A stretch of DNA of 64,000 bases from Strongylocentrotus droebachiensis (Eukaryota > Echinodermata > Echinoidea > Camarodonta > Strongylocentrotidae). Below are positions 13,488 through 23,712 of this stretch, piece by piece (position 1 is the first letter of the stretch; every line of letters begins with the position of its first letter). The position numbers were made by a program, and so were the translations under genes. A model generated the notes under the pieces. The model searched no databases and was not told the DNA's origin. It worked only from the letters and a program-made list of their open reading frames with translations. The stretch lies in the NCBI GenBank assembly GCA_035222895.1, contig JAVYIG010002234.1, positions 124,001-188,000 on the forward strand. The letters run 5' to 3'.

Positions 13488-13595
13488 ATGATAATAATAA
13501 TAATAGGTTTTGTTTACCCAGGGTACCCTCTGGATTATTCATACTGTTCACCCCGAGGGCCTTGCTATAAAATCATTACCCCGTCATAGAGGTCT
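13488..13595 (-). mobile_element. Retroelement 3' tail (SINE/LINE) on the minus strand
   Basis: Seen: on the minus strand a body containing GGTACCCTGGGTAAACAAAACC runs straight into (TAT)n at 13506-13488. A unique body ending in a simple trinucleotide tail is the usual 3' end of a SINE or non-LTR element. No coding remnant or A/B box was found, and the 5' limit (about 13595) is approximate. Confidence 0.45.
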
Positions 13596-15498
13596 TTTGA
13601 TATAGTTTATAAAAAAAATATATATAAAAAATTCAATTTGACTAATTGTATGAGTCTAATTTCATAAAAGTCATTAGTTAAACAGGCATTGAAGGGTTAA
13701 TAGTCCGCCTTTTGAACAACATGTGCATGCAACGATTATCTTGATTGATCATTGTCAATTTGTAATTGATCACAAACCTTGTGTTACGGATCCCCGACCT
13801 CATAAAAACTCTAAAGACATATTTGTATGGAATTTTTGAATAAAAGAAATAAATATATATTGTCATGGCTTGTTCAAATATGGCGCGGAAAATCACAGAG
13901 CTCATGTAAATACGCGCAAGTCCGTTGTTGCGCACAGTTGCCATTCATTTACACGAAGAAAAAAACCGCAGCGGCTTTTTTTTAAGGCGGTTTACCACGC
14001 CGTATGCGAACGACCCTTTAATAAGTGTATTTAGCAAGATCACAACCATCGAATAGTTATTAAGTAAAGTTATGTCTAAAACTCTTAGAAAACTATATGG
14101 TTGTTTGAATGTTCAACTTAGAAAAAAGAGGAAATCAGCCTTGGCCTTTCTCCTGCTAAGGTATATTTGTTATTAAAAACTGTCTGGGAAAAAAATGACA
14201 TTTGTTTTTGGGAATATAGAAATGGAAATGCCGCCAATTACATAGAGTCAAAGATCTGCAGCCTAAGACTTGACAATTAGATGTAAATAGGAGATAAATT
14301 ATAGGTTTGTATCCAAACAGACATAGGCGAGAGACATAGATTAAAAAACAAACAAAAATTCGTTTGGATATTAAAATAATGAAGAACAGATACGTCTGCT
14401 CTCTGAGTTAGAGAAATAATGCGTGGAAAAAAGAGAGATAAAGGGTTTGAGAGAAAATAGATAAAGGAGGAAGACACTCGCACAAAGAAAATCAGATTCT
14501 AGATATTGGATACGAACAAAGATACAAATAAAACCATGACAACTAGATGTTTATAATCAAATAATATTGTGCTTTCATCATATTAACGGGAACGAAGTCA
14601 GATAAATAGGTCACCCAAATATATTTTTTAATAGACTAAAGAAAGAAAGAAAAAAACCTCAGAAGCAATACAATTTCTTTTTTCACTTTCATGGTGAGTT
14701 ATACTCCCGGTAATTCCTTGGTGAATTCTCTAAAATCGTGACCAGCACACCTAACCTAACCCATCTCAGTGGTTGGCAGAATATTGTCTCCCAGTATAGA
14801 ACACGAGAGTAGAAAGTCCATAAAAAGTGACATATTTGATCTTGAATCCACGGGAGAGATTTTGGATTTCATTAAAGAAGAAGGCGTTATTTCTACAAAG
14901 TAAGAGGAACAGTCATGCGAATAATGAAATTATTTTCTAGCAACGCTTAATTTGTTTCATGCTTATATTAATGATTTTGAAGATACAAATGTGTAATAAA
15001 AATATGAATGTACCTTGTATTATGAAGTACATTAGTTCATTGTGTTCCTCAAACTATATGTACAGAGCCGACCCGAGCTGATGTTTATTACGTTGTTGTA
15101 TTTCAGTAAATATACTTGTATTCAGGTTTACAGCATAGATTTTTTATATCCAATATGTCAGAGCCCTCAACATTGGATGTTTGCCCAACCTAATTCCTTA
15201 AAAGGATGTAGAAAAGTAAACACTCTATTTCACACAAGTTGAGAAATGTAAGCGCTTCTAAATTCAAAAGCTTGTTAACTGATAAAATTGTATATTATCA
15301 CTTCGCATATAATCCTATAAAAACAGACGAGATATATTTTCAATCTAATTGCATCTCACATGTGAAAATAGAAATCACATGTAATGCGCCACTGATAATG
15401 CATACTATTTGATAATGATCACATCAACGATTATTTGCTGATAAAGAGCAAACAATTATTCTATTTCAGAATTGGAAAACGAACCGCTCAATAAACAC
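13596..15498. other. AT-rich sequence without a gene
   Basis: Near 14766-14810 the sequence CATCTCAGTGGTTGGCAGA resembles the head of a tRNA-derived SINE, but no B box follows. The minus-strand frames at 13678-13944 and 14277-14483 have no domain. Confidence 0.5.
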
Positions 15499-15618
15499 AA
15501 TAGGGACTTTTAGATTTACGTGGACTGATACGTGTGACGTCCATTCAAGGCAGTGCATTAGAAGGACGTCGATCGTAGCAATCCACGTTGTCGTTGTGCA
15601 AATCTAAAAGTCCCTATT
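15499..15618. mobile_element. 120-bp MITE with 19-bp perfect inverted ends
   Basis: Seen: AATAGGGACTTTTAGATTT at 15499-15517 is the exact complement of 15600-15618. Inside, a second inverted pair (ACGTGGA, TGnTACG, then GACGTCC) can be aligned if the right arm carries a 9-base insertion next to its terminal repeat. Almost the whole unit can fold back on itself. TA dinucleotides at 15500-15501 and 15616-15617 are consistent with a TA target duplication as in Tc1/mariner elements, but they are part of the palindrome and so prove little. Confidence 0.7.
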
Positions 15619-18340
15619 AACGAGCAATGTGAAGTTTGCGTTCGTTTCGTTGTCCTCAACATTCATGAAAACATTGGCCCTTTCACTACTCCCAATGGCT
15701 AATTCCCACATTGTTGACTCAATATCTAGGCCACAAATGGCGTGCTGCTTTCCTAAGGAGAGGGGATATCTGAATTCTACTAAGACATTTCACCCTTGCT
15801 GTTTGTTTCTCTGCGTTACTTATCAGAGATTGGTAACATTCTAACCTGATGATACCTGATACTGTTTTTCTTCAAATACAGATGAAAAAGAAACCCAATC
15901 TTACCTGTGCCCCCGAAGTCTTAGCAGCTTAGGTGGCGACAAAATAGAATAAAGAATACAAGTCCATAAGTGGTAGCACATGTACAACAAGCAGTGCGGA
16001 TTAGGAATGATTAGGAAACGCTTTAATTATCACTGTAATATTTATTGATCATTGAATTATACGTCATGGGCAAGTTGATGTACAGGTAGTGGAAGCTAAT
16101 GCGTATATTTCTCTTTTTTTCTCTGATAAAAACAACGGTATAATGATACAACTTTTAAAAGTTCATTCAAGGAGAAAAGTAAGTCTGTTATTGATGTAGC
16201 CCTAATGAAACTAACATGCTACAAGTTGCAAACATTCTTTGCTTCATGATTCTTACATTAGCACTCATCTGACGCAATTTTGACGTTTGCCAAGGATCTG
16301 GTGACCTTTTTGAAGAAAGCAACCGTCCTTGTCGACCAGATACAATCACCGACAAACATGCAGCCTTTCAAATTTCTAGCCGTTCTTTAAGTTCTTTAAG
16401 GGACAAGGGATTTATTATAAAAAAAATGATATGAATACGCGAATTCAACTTTGAATTAGGTATGTATGCGACATGTAATTGTTCGATATACTCCCCTGAC
16501 CCGAGAAATAAAACGAATGAATTAACTGCTACGACCTTAAGTGGGTTGTCTGTCGAATTATACCTGGTGAAGCCGAATGCAACTCAATCAGCCTTTGCGT
16601 TCGTTATTTGTCTCCATCATTATTATTTGTTCCGTTTGGTTGTCTTTCACGATTAATTATAACGGGTGATATCATTTCTTAGTTTTTATTGAGATATGAT
16701 CGTGTAAATGTCTGCCGATCAGGGAATTGTGACTAAATCAAGTACTACGATATCATACACGTGTGTGTGTGTGTGTGTTTGTGTGTGTGCGTGTGCGTTG
16801 TGTGAGCGCGCGTGTGCGTGTGTGTGAGTGAATAAACTGCTTTAATGGAATATGTCTGTAAATCCAAACGTCTGCATGGTGAACAAAGGCGAGAGGGAAA
16901 GGAGAAAAGGCGATTACCATCATCAGCGCGTCACTGGGTTGACTCTCTCGACTCTTGATTGCCGGAGAAGTGGTTTATGTTTACACTCCGCCCTCCGATG
17001 AGTTTACCTAATCATTAATACAATCTTGACTTTGGATCTTGCTTGCATGCGTCTACTATGACTTGGGTTTTTCGCGGGGTATAATTTTTTTGGAATGTTT
17101 TCGTGTTCCCACCTAGGACGTAATGGTGAACGGGACATTATGCCGAGGATTATTAATGATGTGAGCTGGGAACGTTATTTTTACCGATTCATTTTGCGCT
17201 CGTTTTTGTTTCTTTAAAAAGGGGAGTGGGGGTGTTTATTGGATTAAAACACAATTCGACAAATATTGCGGCGTCTTATCATAATGTTGTATACCCTCGA
17301 AATTCATTGCATTAACACGCATGGCAAAGAGCTAGAATTTTTTCTTGCAGAAATTGGATAACAAATAGTAACATTATTCAAAATTAACATGAAGACTCCC
17401 ACAAGACGTCTTTCTTCGCTCTACCCAATATTTTAAGGGTATAATATTCGACCACTTTTGAAAACATACATCACAAGAATGACAAAAAAAGAAAATCATA
17501 CAAGTCTTAACCAAACTAAGGATTAAATCTTACGCTTAGGAAAGAAATCACGGTCTTTCTCGGCCATGAGAATAAAATAAAGAAATACAGTTTTAAAAAA
17601 CACACCAGTGAATTACATGATACTTAAAAGCAAAATCTCCATGGATAAAGTTTTGAAGATGTCAAGAGACAATTCTTTTTCCACGTACCAATGTATTTTG
17701 ATTAAGTTTGTACAAACGTGTGATATAAACGGTTCTTAAACTATTCTTTCTCCTGGGATAGGGGCGCGACCAGGCTTTACACGTTTGTCATGTTTTTGTT
17801 ATTTAGATAAAATTTTAGAGTTTCAACTCGTAGACTGCAGAGACCAATATCGTAATTGTGACCGATGCAATTATCTAGAGAATTATTTGACGGAGACACG
17901 TCAATTCATCATGAACTTATTAATACTCTGATTCCGATTAGTAGGTGCTAAATTTCCCCATGGACTAAATAGATCATCATTATCCCGGAGAAGGGCGAGG
18001 AGAGGAAATGACAAGTCAAGTGTTATGAAATAATATGTTGTGAATGTCAAGGTGGCTCATATACCCTATAGGTGATAGCATGTTGGTCCACGGTGATATA
18101 GAGGATCCGTATGTCACTGTGAGAGGGGGTCCGAAAGAGAAGGAAATGAAAGGGCAGGTAACGGTTTTAGAGATGATAAATGTACAGATCCTTATGTTTT
18201 AAACCCCTGAATGATATACTATAATTTATATATATATATAAATGTCTTTGGTATATTTATATATCTCTTCTACATTTTCGTAAGAAATATTGTACATCAA
18301 AAGGCAGGAATACATTACATCTTTCAGCATATCTACACTT
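15619..18340. other. Mixed sequence without a gene
   Basis: Holds the (GT)n run at 16759-16830. The stretch 16880-17200 is more complex and less AT-rich than average, but has no exon or promoter signal I can defend. Confidence 0.5.
16759..16830 (+). repeat. (GT)n microsatellite
   Basis: A GT run with GC and TT interruptions, including GAGCGCGCGTGTG. This alternating purine-pyrimidine sequence could adopt Z-DNA. Confidence 0.9.
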
Positions 18341-18535
18341 ATTTATTATTATTATTATAATTATTAAGGTGAGGTTTCCTTTAAGCATACCCACATAACC
18401 GAAGGTTATAATGTCAGGCCTTAAAACCCATCTTTTCAAGCAAATGTGTAGTCCATGACTGTTGGAGGAGCAGGCGCCTTTGAATGTTTGAAACAGAAAA
18501 ATGGCGCCATACAAGTACTGTGGATCATTATCATA
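18341..18535 (-). mobile_element. Retroelement-like repeat with (TAA)n tail, minus strand
   Basis: Seen: the minus strand reads from about 18535 through GGCGCCATTTTTCTG, AAAGGCGCCTGC and GGGTTTTAAGGCCTGACA into (TAATAATAA) at 18368-18341. The body-plus-tail arrangement and polarity match the other tailed retroelement ends in the window. The superfamily is not identifiable. The 85-codon frame here is a by-product. Confidence 0.45.
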
Positions 18536-18576
18536 AGGTAAGAGAGGTATAGAGAAAAATATATAGATATATTAGA

Positions 18577-18602
18577 ACAGAGAGAGAGAGAAAGAGAGAG
18601 AA
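18577..18602 (+). repeat. Short (GA)n tract
   Basis: About 26 bases of GA with one AAA interruption. Confidence 0.85.
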
Positions 18603-19289
18603 GCGGGACAAATTATATTGGGGGTGTTTGACAGAAATGTGATAAATCGGATGAGAAGTTATTGTTTAATCTGTAAATAATTTGTGCTTTGTTAAGTTGT
18701 GCGTGGCAAAAAGGCCAAGTGATGGCGTTTTTTTACGACAACAAACATGATTTATTCAATATTCGTCATCAGTGACGGATTTAGGGGATAACAACAGTCC
18801 CGTTTCCCCCCTGTAAAAACCCAATCGATATACATTTAGTTTTAAAAAAGATTTTTTTGTTAATGTGTTTCATAATCGCAGTTCTTAATCAACTGATTTT
18901 TTGTGATTAGTTGAAGGGCAGAAATTTGGTGACGAATGATGATTCTTGAAAGATATTCCTATCGATTGGGACCTTTTTTTGGCAAAACATTTTTGACTAT
19001 TTCGTAAGCATAGAGCGTAGCACAGATCAATACCCTCAGTTATTTCAACTCATGTAGGATTTATCTCCATCGAGGGGCACAATGTAATTGCTGTCAACTA
19101 TTTCTCCAATCTAGTTTGATTTAATGAACGTGTTTATGGACTATTAGAATAACTGCACTTGTTATTACCGATTTCAGACGAGTACTGAATTTTTAATATA
19201 CTACCTGAAATAATATTTCATATCTCGACCCTTTAGCCTTTAATCAAAGTCATCAACAAGTGCTTTGTGTTTATCAGAATGCTTTATCT

Positions 19290-20330
19290 TCGAGACACTG
19301 AAGATCACGCATTAATTAATGCTCTTTGCATAAAAAGGTGTCGTCTTAATTGATGTAGGACTGTGCCTTGCGTGCCCCTTGATGCTCCATGTGGAAGTGA
19401 CGTCATACATAAACTTGATGCAACATGAATAGTGCACACACTGCTAATATTTCTCACGTAAGGGCTAATTGTTTTTATACGCTTATCAAATTAAACGCAC
19501 GTAATGACGCGACGCAATCGATATGACGATTCATGTGCAATGGAAATCAAACAGTGAACGTAGCCATGAACGCCAAAACAAGGGCTCTTGTGCCTTCAGT
19601 GAGGCGTTCGTACTAAGTCTTGATGAAGCGAAGTAAAATGAGAGTAAATTGATGGATGTATAAAACGTCAGAAAAGGGGGTCTGTACGACTTTTGGCCGG
19701 TTGGGGACACATCTTCTTAAAAACTACTGAGGTACTATATCCTGCATCGTAAAGTAATGACATAATCAATTTAGGATCGATTACCATTCATTTCTCGAAA
19801 ACGATTTGCATATCTATTCTTAAGCAAAGAAGCAAGCGAGCCACCACCCCTTCCTGAAAAAATGAAATAAAAGACACATTGTGCTGACGGCTCACAGTGA
19901 CTTGCAATATTCGGATTATATCCGCCATCCACAACGTGAAGAGCAGCGTTTTTATTTCATTGGATGGACAGTTTATTTCCTGATGTGGACAAATAGTGAC
20001 GGCGACATCAGTTGAAGGTCCTCGCCGTTTCTTTCCCTAAATTGACATTTGCTTACAATCTCGTGTTTGTCATCGGGATGTTGTGACGTAACAGAGGGCC
20101 CCCGAGACCCACGCACAAAAATAACATTTGTCTTTTCACTACTTGAACGTAATTATGTCTCCCGTTCTCACGTGAGCTGCATGAATGACTCGATTGGAAA
20201 AGTCAACAGAGACACTTTAGCTAATTAATTCTGATGTGATTGACCACCCGGCAATGTGGAGTGTAGGAAGGACGTTTAATTGTTTCATGATTATTAATAA
20301 TTCACCGCGCTTTTCATCCTAGGGGTTCCC
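19290..20330. promoter_or_regulatory. Candidate cis-regulatory region (speculative)
   Basis: Seen: about 1 kb of complex, repeat-free sequence with many known factor words: CRE TGACGTCA at 19398-19405, CTAATTG at 19465, E-box TCACGTGA at 20168-20175, CTAATTAATT at 20221-20230, TGATTGAC at 20237-20244 (Pbx/Meis-like) and TTATTAATAA at 20291-20300. It ends at the hAT-like element. Clusters of such words occur in developmental enhancers but also by chance in AT-rich DNA. No gene is close by. Confidence 0.25.
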
Positions 20331-20395
20331 TCCCTATGCTGTGTCACCCGTCCGATTGGATGCGGTGGGAGGCGGACGCGGTTTTGGGCGGTGGT

Positions 20396-20758
20396 CAGTG
20401 GCGGATCTAAGGGGGGGGGGGGCGGCCCCTTCCTCTGGCCGAAAAAGGAGCTAAATTTATACTTTTTTTAATAAAAAAAGAAGAAGACGGGTCCCTCCCT
20501 CTGGCGCAAGGGGGGGGGGTTTGGTGCTGATTCAGCGCTAAATATCCACCCGCTTATTCGCCGGCTGGCTTATTCGGCGCTAAATTGTTTCTCACGAATT
20601 TTGAAGAAAAACAAATAGTGCTCCTTACCCCCCCCCCCCCATCTCCCCTCCCCTACCCCCGCTTATTCGCCGGCTGGCTGACTCGCCGCTAAACATTTTC
20701 TCACGAATTGGGCCCCCTATTTGGCCCCCTCCCTTGCCACCGGTTGGATCCGCCCCTG
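20396..20758. mobile_element. hAT-like non-autonomous element, CAGGGGCGGATC family
   Basis: Seen: the ends are CAGTGGCGGATCTAA and, on the complement, CAGGGGCGGATCCAA. The flanking octamers GCGGTGGT (20388-20395) and TTGGTGGT (20759-20766) agree at 6 of 8 positions, as expected for a decayed 8-bp target duplication. The interior has poly-G/poly-C runs and a tandem duplication: the GCTTATTCGCCGGCTGGCT block near 20551 recurs near 20661. CAG ends with 8-bp duplications are typical of hAT transposons. No transposase is encoded. Confidence 0.7.
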
Positions 20759-20766
20759 TTGGTGGT

Positions 20767-21877
20767 AATACCAGTTCCCTCACCCAGGGGATATTGACTT
20801 CTTAATACGCAAAACCGTGCACCAAGGTCAGCCTTCGAACGGCAAAATAGCTACATGAATAATTGACAAATTCCTTTCGTAACTTTTCTAATCTCCCCCT
20901 TTTTATCTATATTTTGTGTCCTGTATTCCAATGTCATTTCATACATATTATATAGATTTAGATATAGAATTCTTTTTCAAATTTCTGTCCTTTGAGTTTT
21001 TTTAATTAATAATTTTATTTGACTTTAACAACTTTATTGTTATGGATCGAAATATGTGCATCCAATCTCAATGAAAAGCACAAAGGCGCAGGGAAAAGGG
21101 ACACAAGCATGGGTCGACAAAATCAGAATTACAAATATATACCGAACCCAAAAGCCAGGAACAAATCATCGAGGCACTATGTTTACGAATTCAGAGGTAG
21201 ATAAGACAAAGTGTTTAGTGTAACATATAATATGCGTCACCTGGAAGATGGTACATGACTGTAAGAAGCAATTACTCTTATCTTGATATTCTTTGTCTCG
21301 TAGGAGTTTAATTACAAAAAGAATGCTATGAAATCTAAATATAAAACATACCCGGTCATTTTGTTCGCAATGTATTTATGGCAATTGATCTGGTAATAGT
21401 GAAGGATGGCTGCATTTCCAGATTACAAGACCTTTGGGCGATCTCAGATACCAAAAACAGAATATATTACTTAAAGGCAGTAGAGTTCCAGGCAAATATG
21501 GTAATGGTATTAACAGTGTACTTATCAGAACGAAAAGTGACCGCTGACGGTCGATTGCGAAGAGAAAAACGTGTACCTGATCCACTTATGTACTTACATT
21601 GAGGACTGGTACTGGCTGATCTATCACGGCTAGATATCTTGAGCAGTGAATATTGGGTTATGTTTTGGGGATTTAGATTTTGTAATGATATAAATGATTT
21701 TATAGCAGGAGAAGTAATTATATTACTACAAAAGCATCATTATCTATGATATTTAACGCCGGATCAGGCAATAGTTGTGTAATGTATCCTCGTCAACTAA
21801 GGAAAACATTCTGAATTATGAAACTATAAAATAATGCAGCTCCAAGTCAAGAGACTAGATATCTGGTTTTCTTACAC
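20767..21877. other. AT-rich sequence without a gene
   Basis: Frames at 21376-21602 occur on both strands over the same interval and show no domain. No repeat recognised. Confidence 0.5.
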
Positions 21878-22091
21878 TACTCTCTTAAAAAAAAAGAGTG
21901 AATTTTCACTCTATTTTCACTTTCTTGGGAGTGACGTCCGTGATCACTTGTTTAGGAGTGAAAATCGATTGATTTTAGAGTGCTCTCTAGAAGAAAAGAG
22001 TGAATGTTCACTCTATTTTCACTACATTTTCACTCTCCAGAGGAGTGACGTCCGTGATTTTGAAAATTCACTCTTTTTTTTTAAGAGAGTA
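21878..22091. mobile_element. 214-bp MITE with perfect 31-bp terminal inverted repeats
   Basis: Seen: the first 31 bases (TACTCTCTT, nine A, GAGTGAATTTTCA) are an exact complement of the last 31. Inside there are two direct copies of GGAGTGACGTCCGTGAT and repeated CACTCTATTTTCAC words. A possible TA duplication flanks it. The frame running through the element has no conserved features and is incidental. Inferred: a non-autonomous DNA transposon. Intact ends, including equal nine-base A/T runs, suggest a young insertion. Confidence 0.8.
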
Positions 22092-22742
22092 CATACTTTT
22101 CTTTGCGCCTCCATCCTTTTCTACTCCAGACGTGAAGCTGTAAGTGTCCTGGCTTCTTATTATGATATACTTATTTGTATGAATATGTTATATAGTTATT
22201 GAAGTATGAAAGGATCATAATTATGCTTGCGTATTCTACAATATTAGCATCTCTTTAATGTCCCTTGCCCTAATCAGATATATTTTCCTGTTATCCATCT
22301 GCATTATTATTGATTATATACCTCACTTAAGAAATCCAGCCATCTGATTGGTCGAATTGCATTCATAAACTTCAACTGTTCCTGTAAAATTCTCGGTAAC
22401 CATGCATAAAACATTTCACTATTTTTAATAACCATGGTTACTCCATGGTTACCCCATAGGTTTACATGTTAAAAAATGGTTTGAGCGATGGAGAATACCG
22501 TATGTGTGCGAAGGATTGGTCTACAATTGAATCTCGATCGATCTTACCGACAATTTTATCTTGCATTGTTGACATGAAGACGAAAATAAACTCTCAAAAA
22601 CAAAAAAACAACATCTGCCGATAGATCTTGATCTAAGTTCGTGCCAATATGCATTGCAAAGGTAAAAGAAGGGCCCGTTTCATGGAGCTTTTGCGAGGCC
22701 CTCACGCAGAGCCGTTTTCAATCCATTTTAATGTATGGCTGT
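22092..22742. other. Sequence with CCATGG palindromes, no gene
   Basis: TAACCATGGTTACTCCATGG near 22429 forms small nested palindromes, possibly the edge of a decayed inverted-repeat element. Nothing else recognised. Confidence 0.45.
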
Positions 22743-23367
22743 GTGACCAAAGTTCGCGCGTGACCAAAGTTCGCTTTCTCAAAAAATCGGTAAGATTTCG
22801 AAAATCTGATATCACCAATGGAAAGAGGATCATAAAATTACCCAGAAACGAAATTTTCTTTGGAATTGGGTGCGAAATTGTGAAAATATTGACAAAAGAT
22901 CGGCACATTTTGCAGTTATTTGCGTCCGTTCCGAAAAATTACCAACTTACCGATAAGGGTCTGGAAATCTTCATTTTGAGAGCAGATATCCTCAAAATTG
23001 TAAGTAATAAGTGGTACCGTCTGGCTGTATGATATTTTGCCTTGCAAATTATCAAATTACCTTATTTTTGATGGATCGTATTTTTGTATAAATCAGCTGT
23101 TAACCCCCGTGCGTGAACTTAGGTCTCGTTGTTTTTATGACTTTTTTAGATGCAGCGCGCATGCACGATCGGACATCGAATTTTTAGATCGCGATATCTC
23201 CGAAATCCTTCGACGATAAATGTTGTAGTTGAACCAATTGGTAGTAAAATACTTTGCCGTCCATTTGGTAGTAATTAAAATAAATAAATTTGTGTAGAAT
23301 ATGAGAAAACATGGATCGAATATCACATTTTCTAATTTGTTCTAAAATCTGCGCGAACTTTGGTCAC
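22743..23367. mobile_element. Element bounded by 17-bp inverted repeats
   Basis: Seen: GTGACCAAAGTTCGCGC at 22743-22759 is matched by its exact complement at 23351-23367. On the left the word is duplicated in tandem (a second copy of GTGACCAAAGTTCGC starts at 22760). The interior has a run of about 127 codons without a stop, but its residues match no family I recognise. No clear target duplication was seen. Inferred: a DNA transposon derivative of about 610-625 bp. Confidence 0.5.
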
Positions 23368-23409
23368 CCCTTCATATATATTGGAGAAAACTGCCAAGCA
23401 TGTTAACGA

Positions 23410-23490
23410 CGCGCAATAGCCTAGTGGTCTAAGCGTTGGTTTTCGATACACCTCTTGTTGTACGCAAGAGTTCGAATCGCGTGTTCGACA
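23410..23490 (+). pseudogene. tRNA-derived sequence (class II tRNA pseudogene or SINE head)
   Basis: Seen: TAGCCTAGTGG at 23417-23427 is a perfect RNA polymerase III A box. AGTTCGAATCG at 23469-23479 is a good B box with one end mismatch. The 52-base spacing is longer than in an ordinary tRNA and suits a Leu/Ser type with a variable arm. The acceptor stem (around 23410-23416 with 23483-23489) and parts of the T stem do not pair. It is therefore a decayed tRNA or the head of a tRNA-derived SINE rather than a working tRNA. A T-rich stretch follows. Confidence 0.55.
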
Positions 23491-23549
23491 AAAATGAAAA
23501 ATATTTTTTTATTTTTATTTTTTAGTCTATTTTTTTTCGGCATATAAAA

Positions 23550-23712
23550 GTATTAATGACTGCTTTAATATTCGAGAAATAGTTGTTTTATTACGCTCTC
23601 GGGAAGGTTACAATTGGGCTATTCCCCTCGGCAAGCCTCGGGGAATAGCACAATTCTAACCTTCCCTTGAGCGTAATAAAACAACTATTTCTCTCAAAGC
23701 AGTCATTAATAC
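23550..23712. repeat. 163-bp palindrome (foldback element)
   Basis: Seen: the arm starting GTATTAATGACTGCTTT at 23550 matches the complement of the arm ending at 23712 over about 75 bases, with a 5-base indel and few mismatches. The centre is CCCCTCGGCAAGCCTCGGGG. Transcribed, it would form one long hairpin. No target duplication is clear. It lies 60 bp after the tRNA-like sequence and 180 bp after the 22743-23367 element. Confidence 0.75.

Noticed and set aside
14757-14815. tRNA/SINE-like CATCTCAGTGGTTGGCAGA
   Set aside because: Resembles an A box, but there is no B box and no foldable arms.
21834-22202. 122-codon plus-strand frame
   Set aside because: It runs through the 214-bp MITE; repeated segments come from its direct repeats.
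22649-23032. 127-codon plus-strand frame as a possible transposase
   Set aside because: It starts outside the left inverted repeat, has no DDE/D signature I can place, and matches no recognised family.
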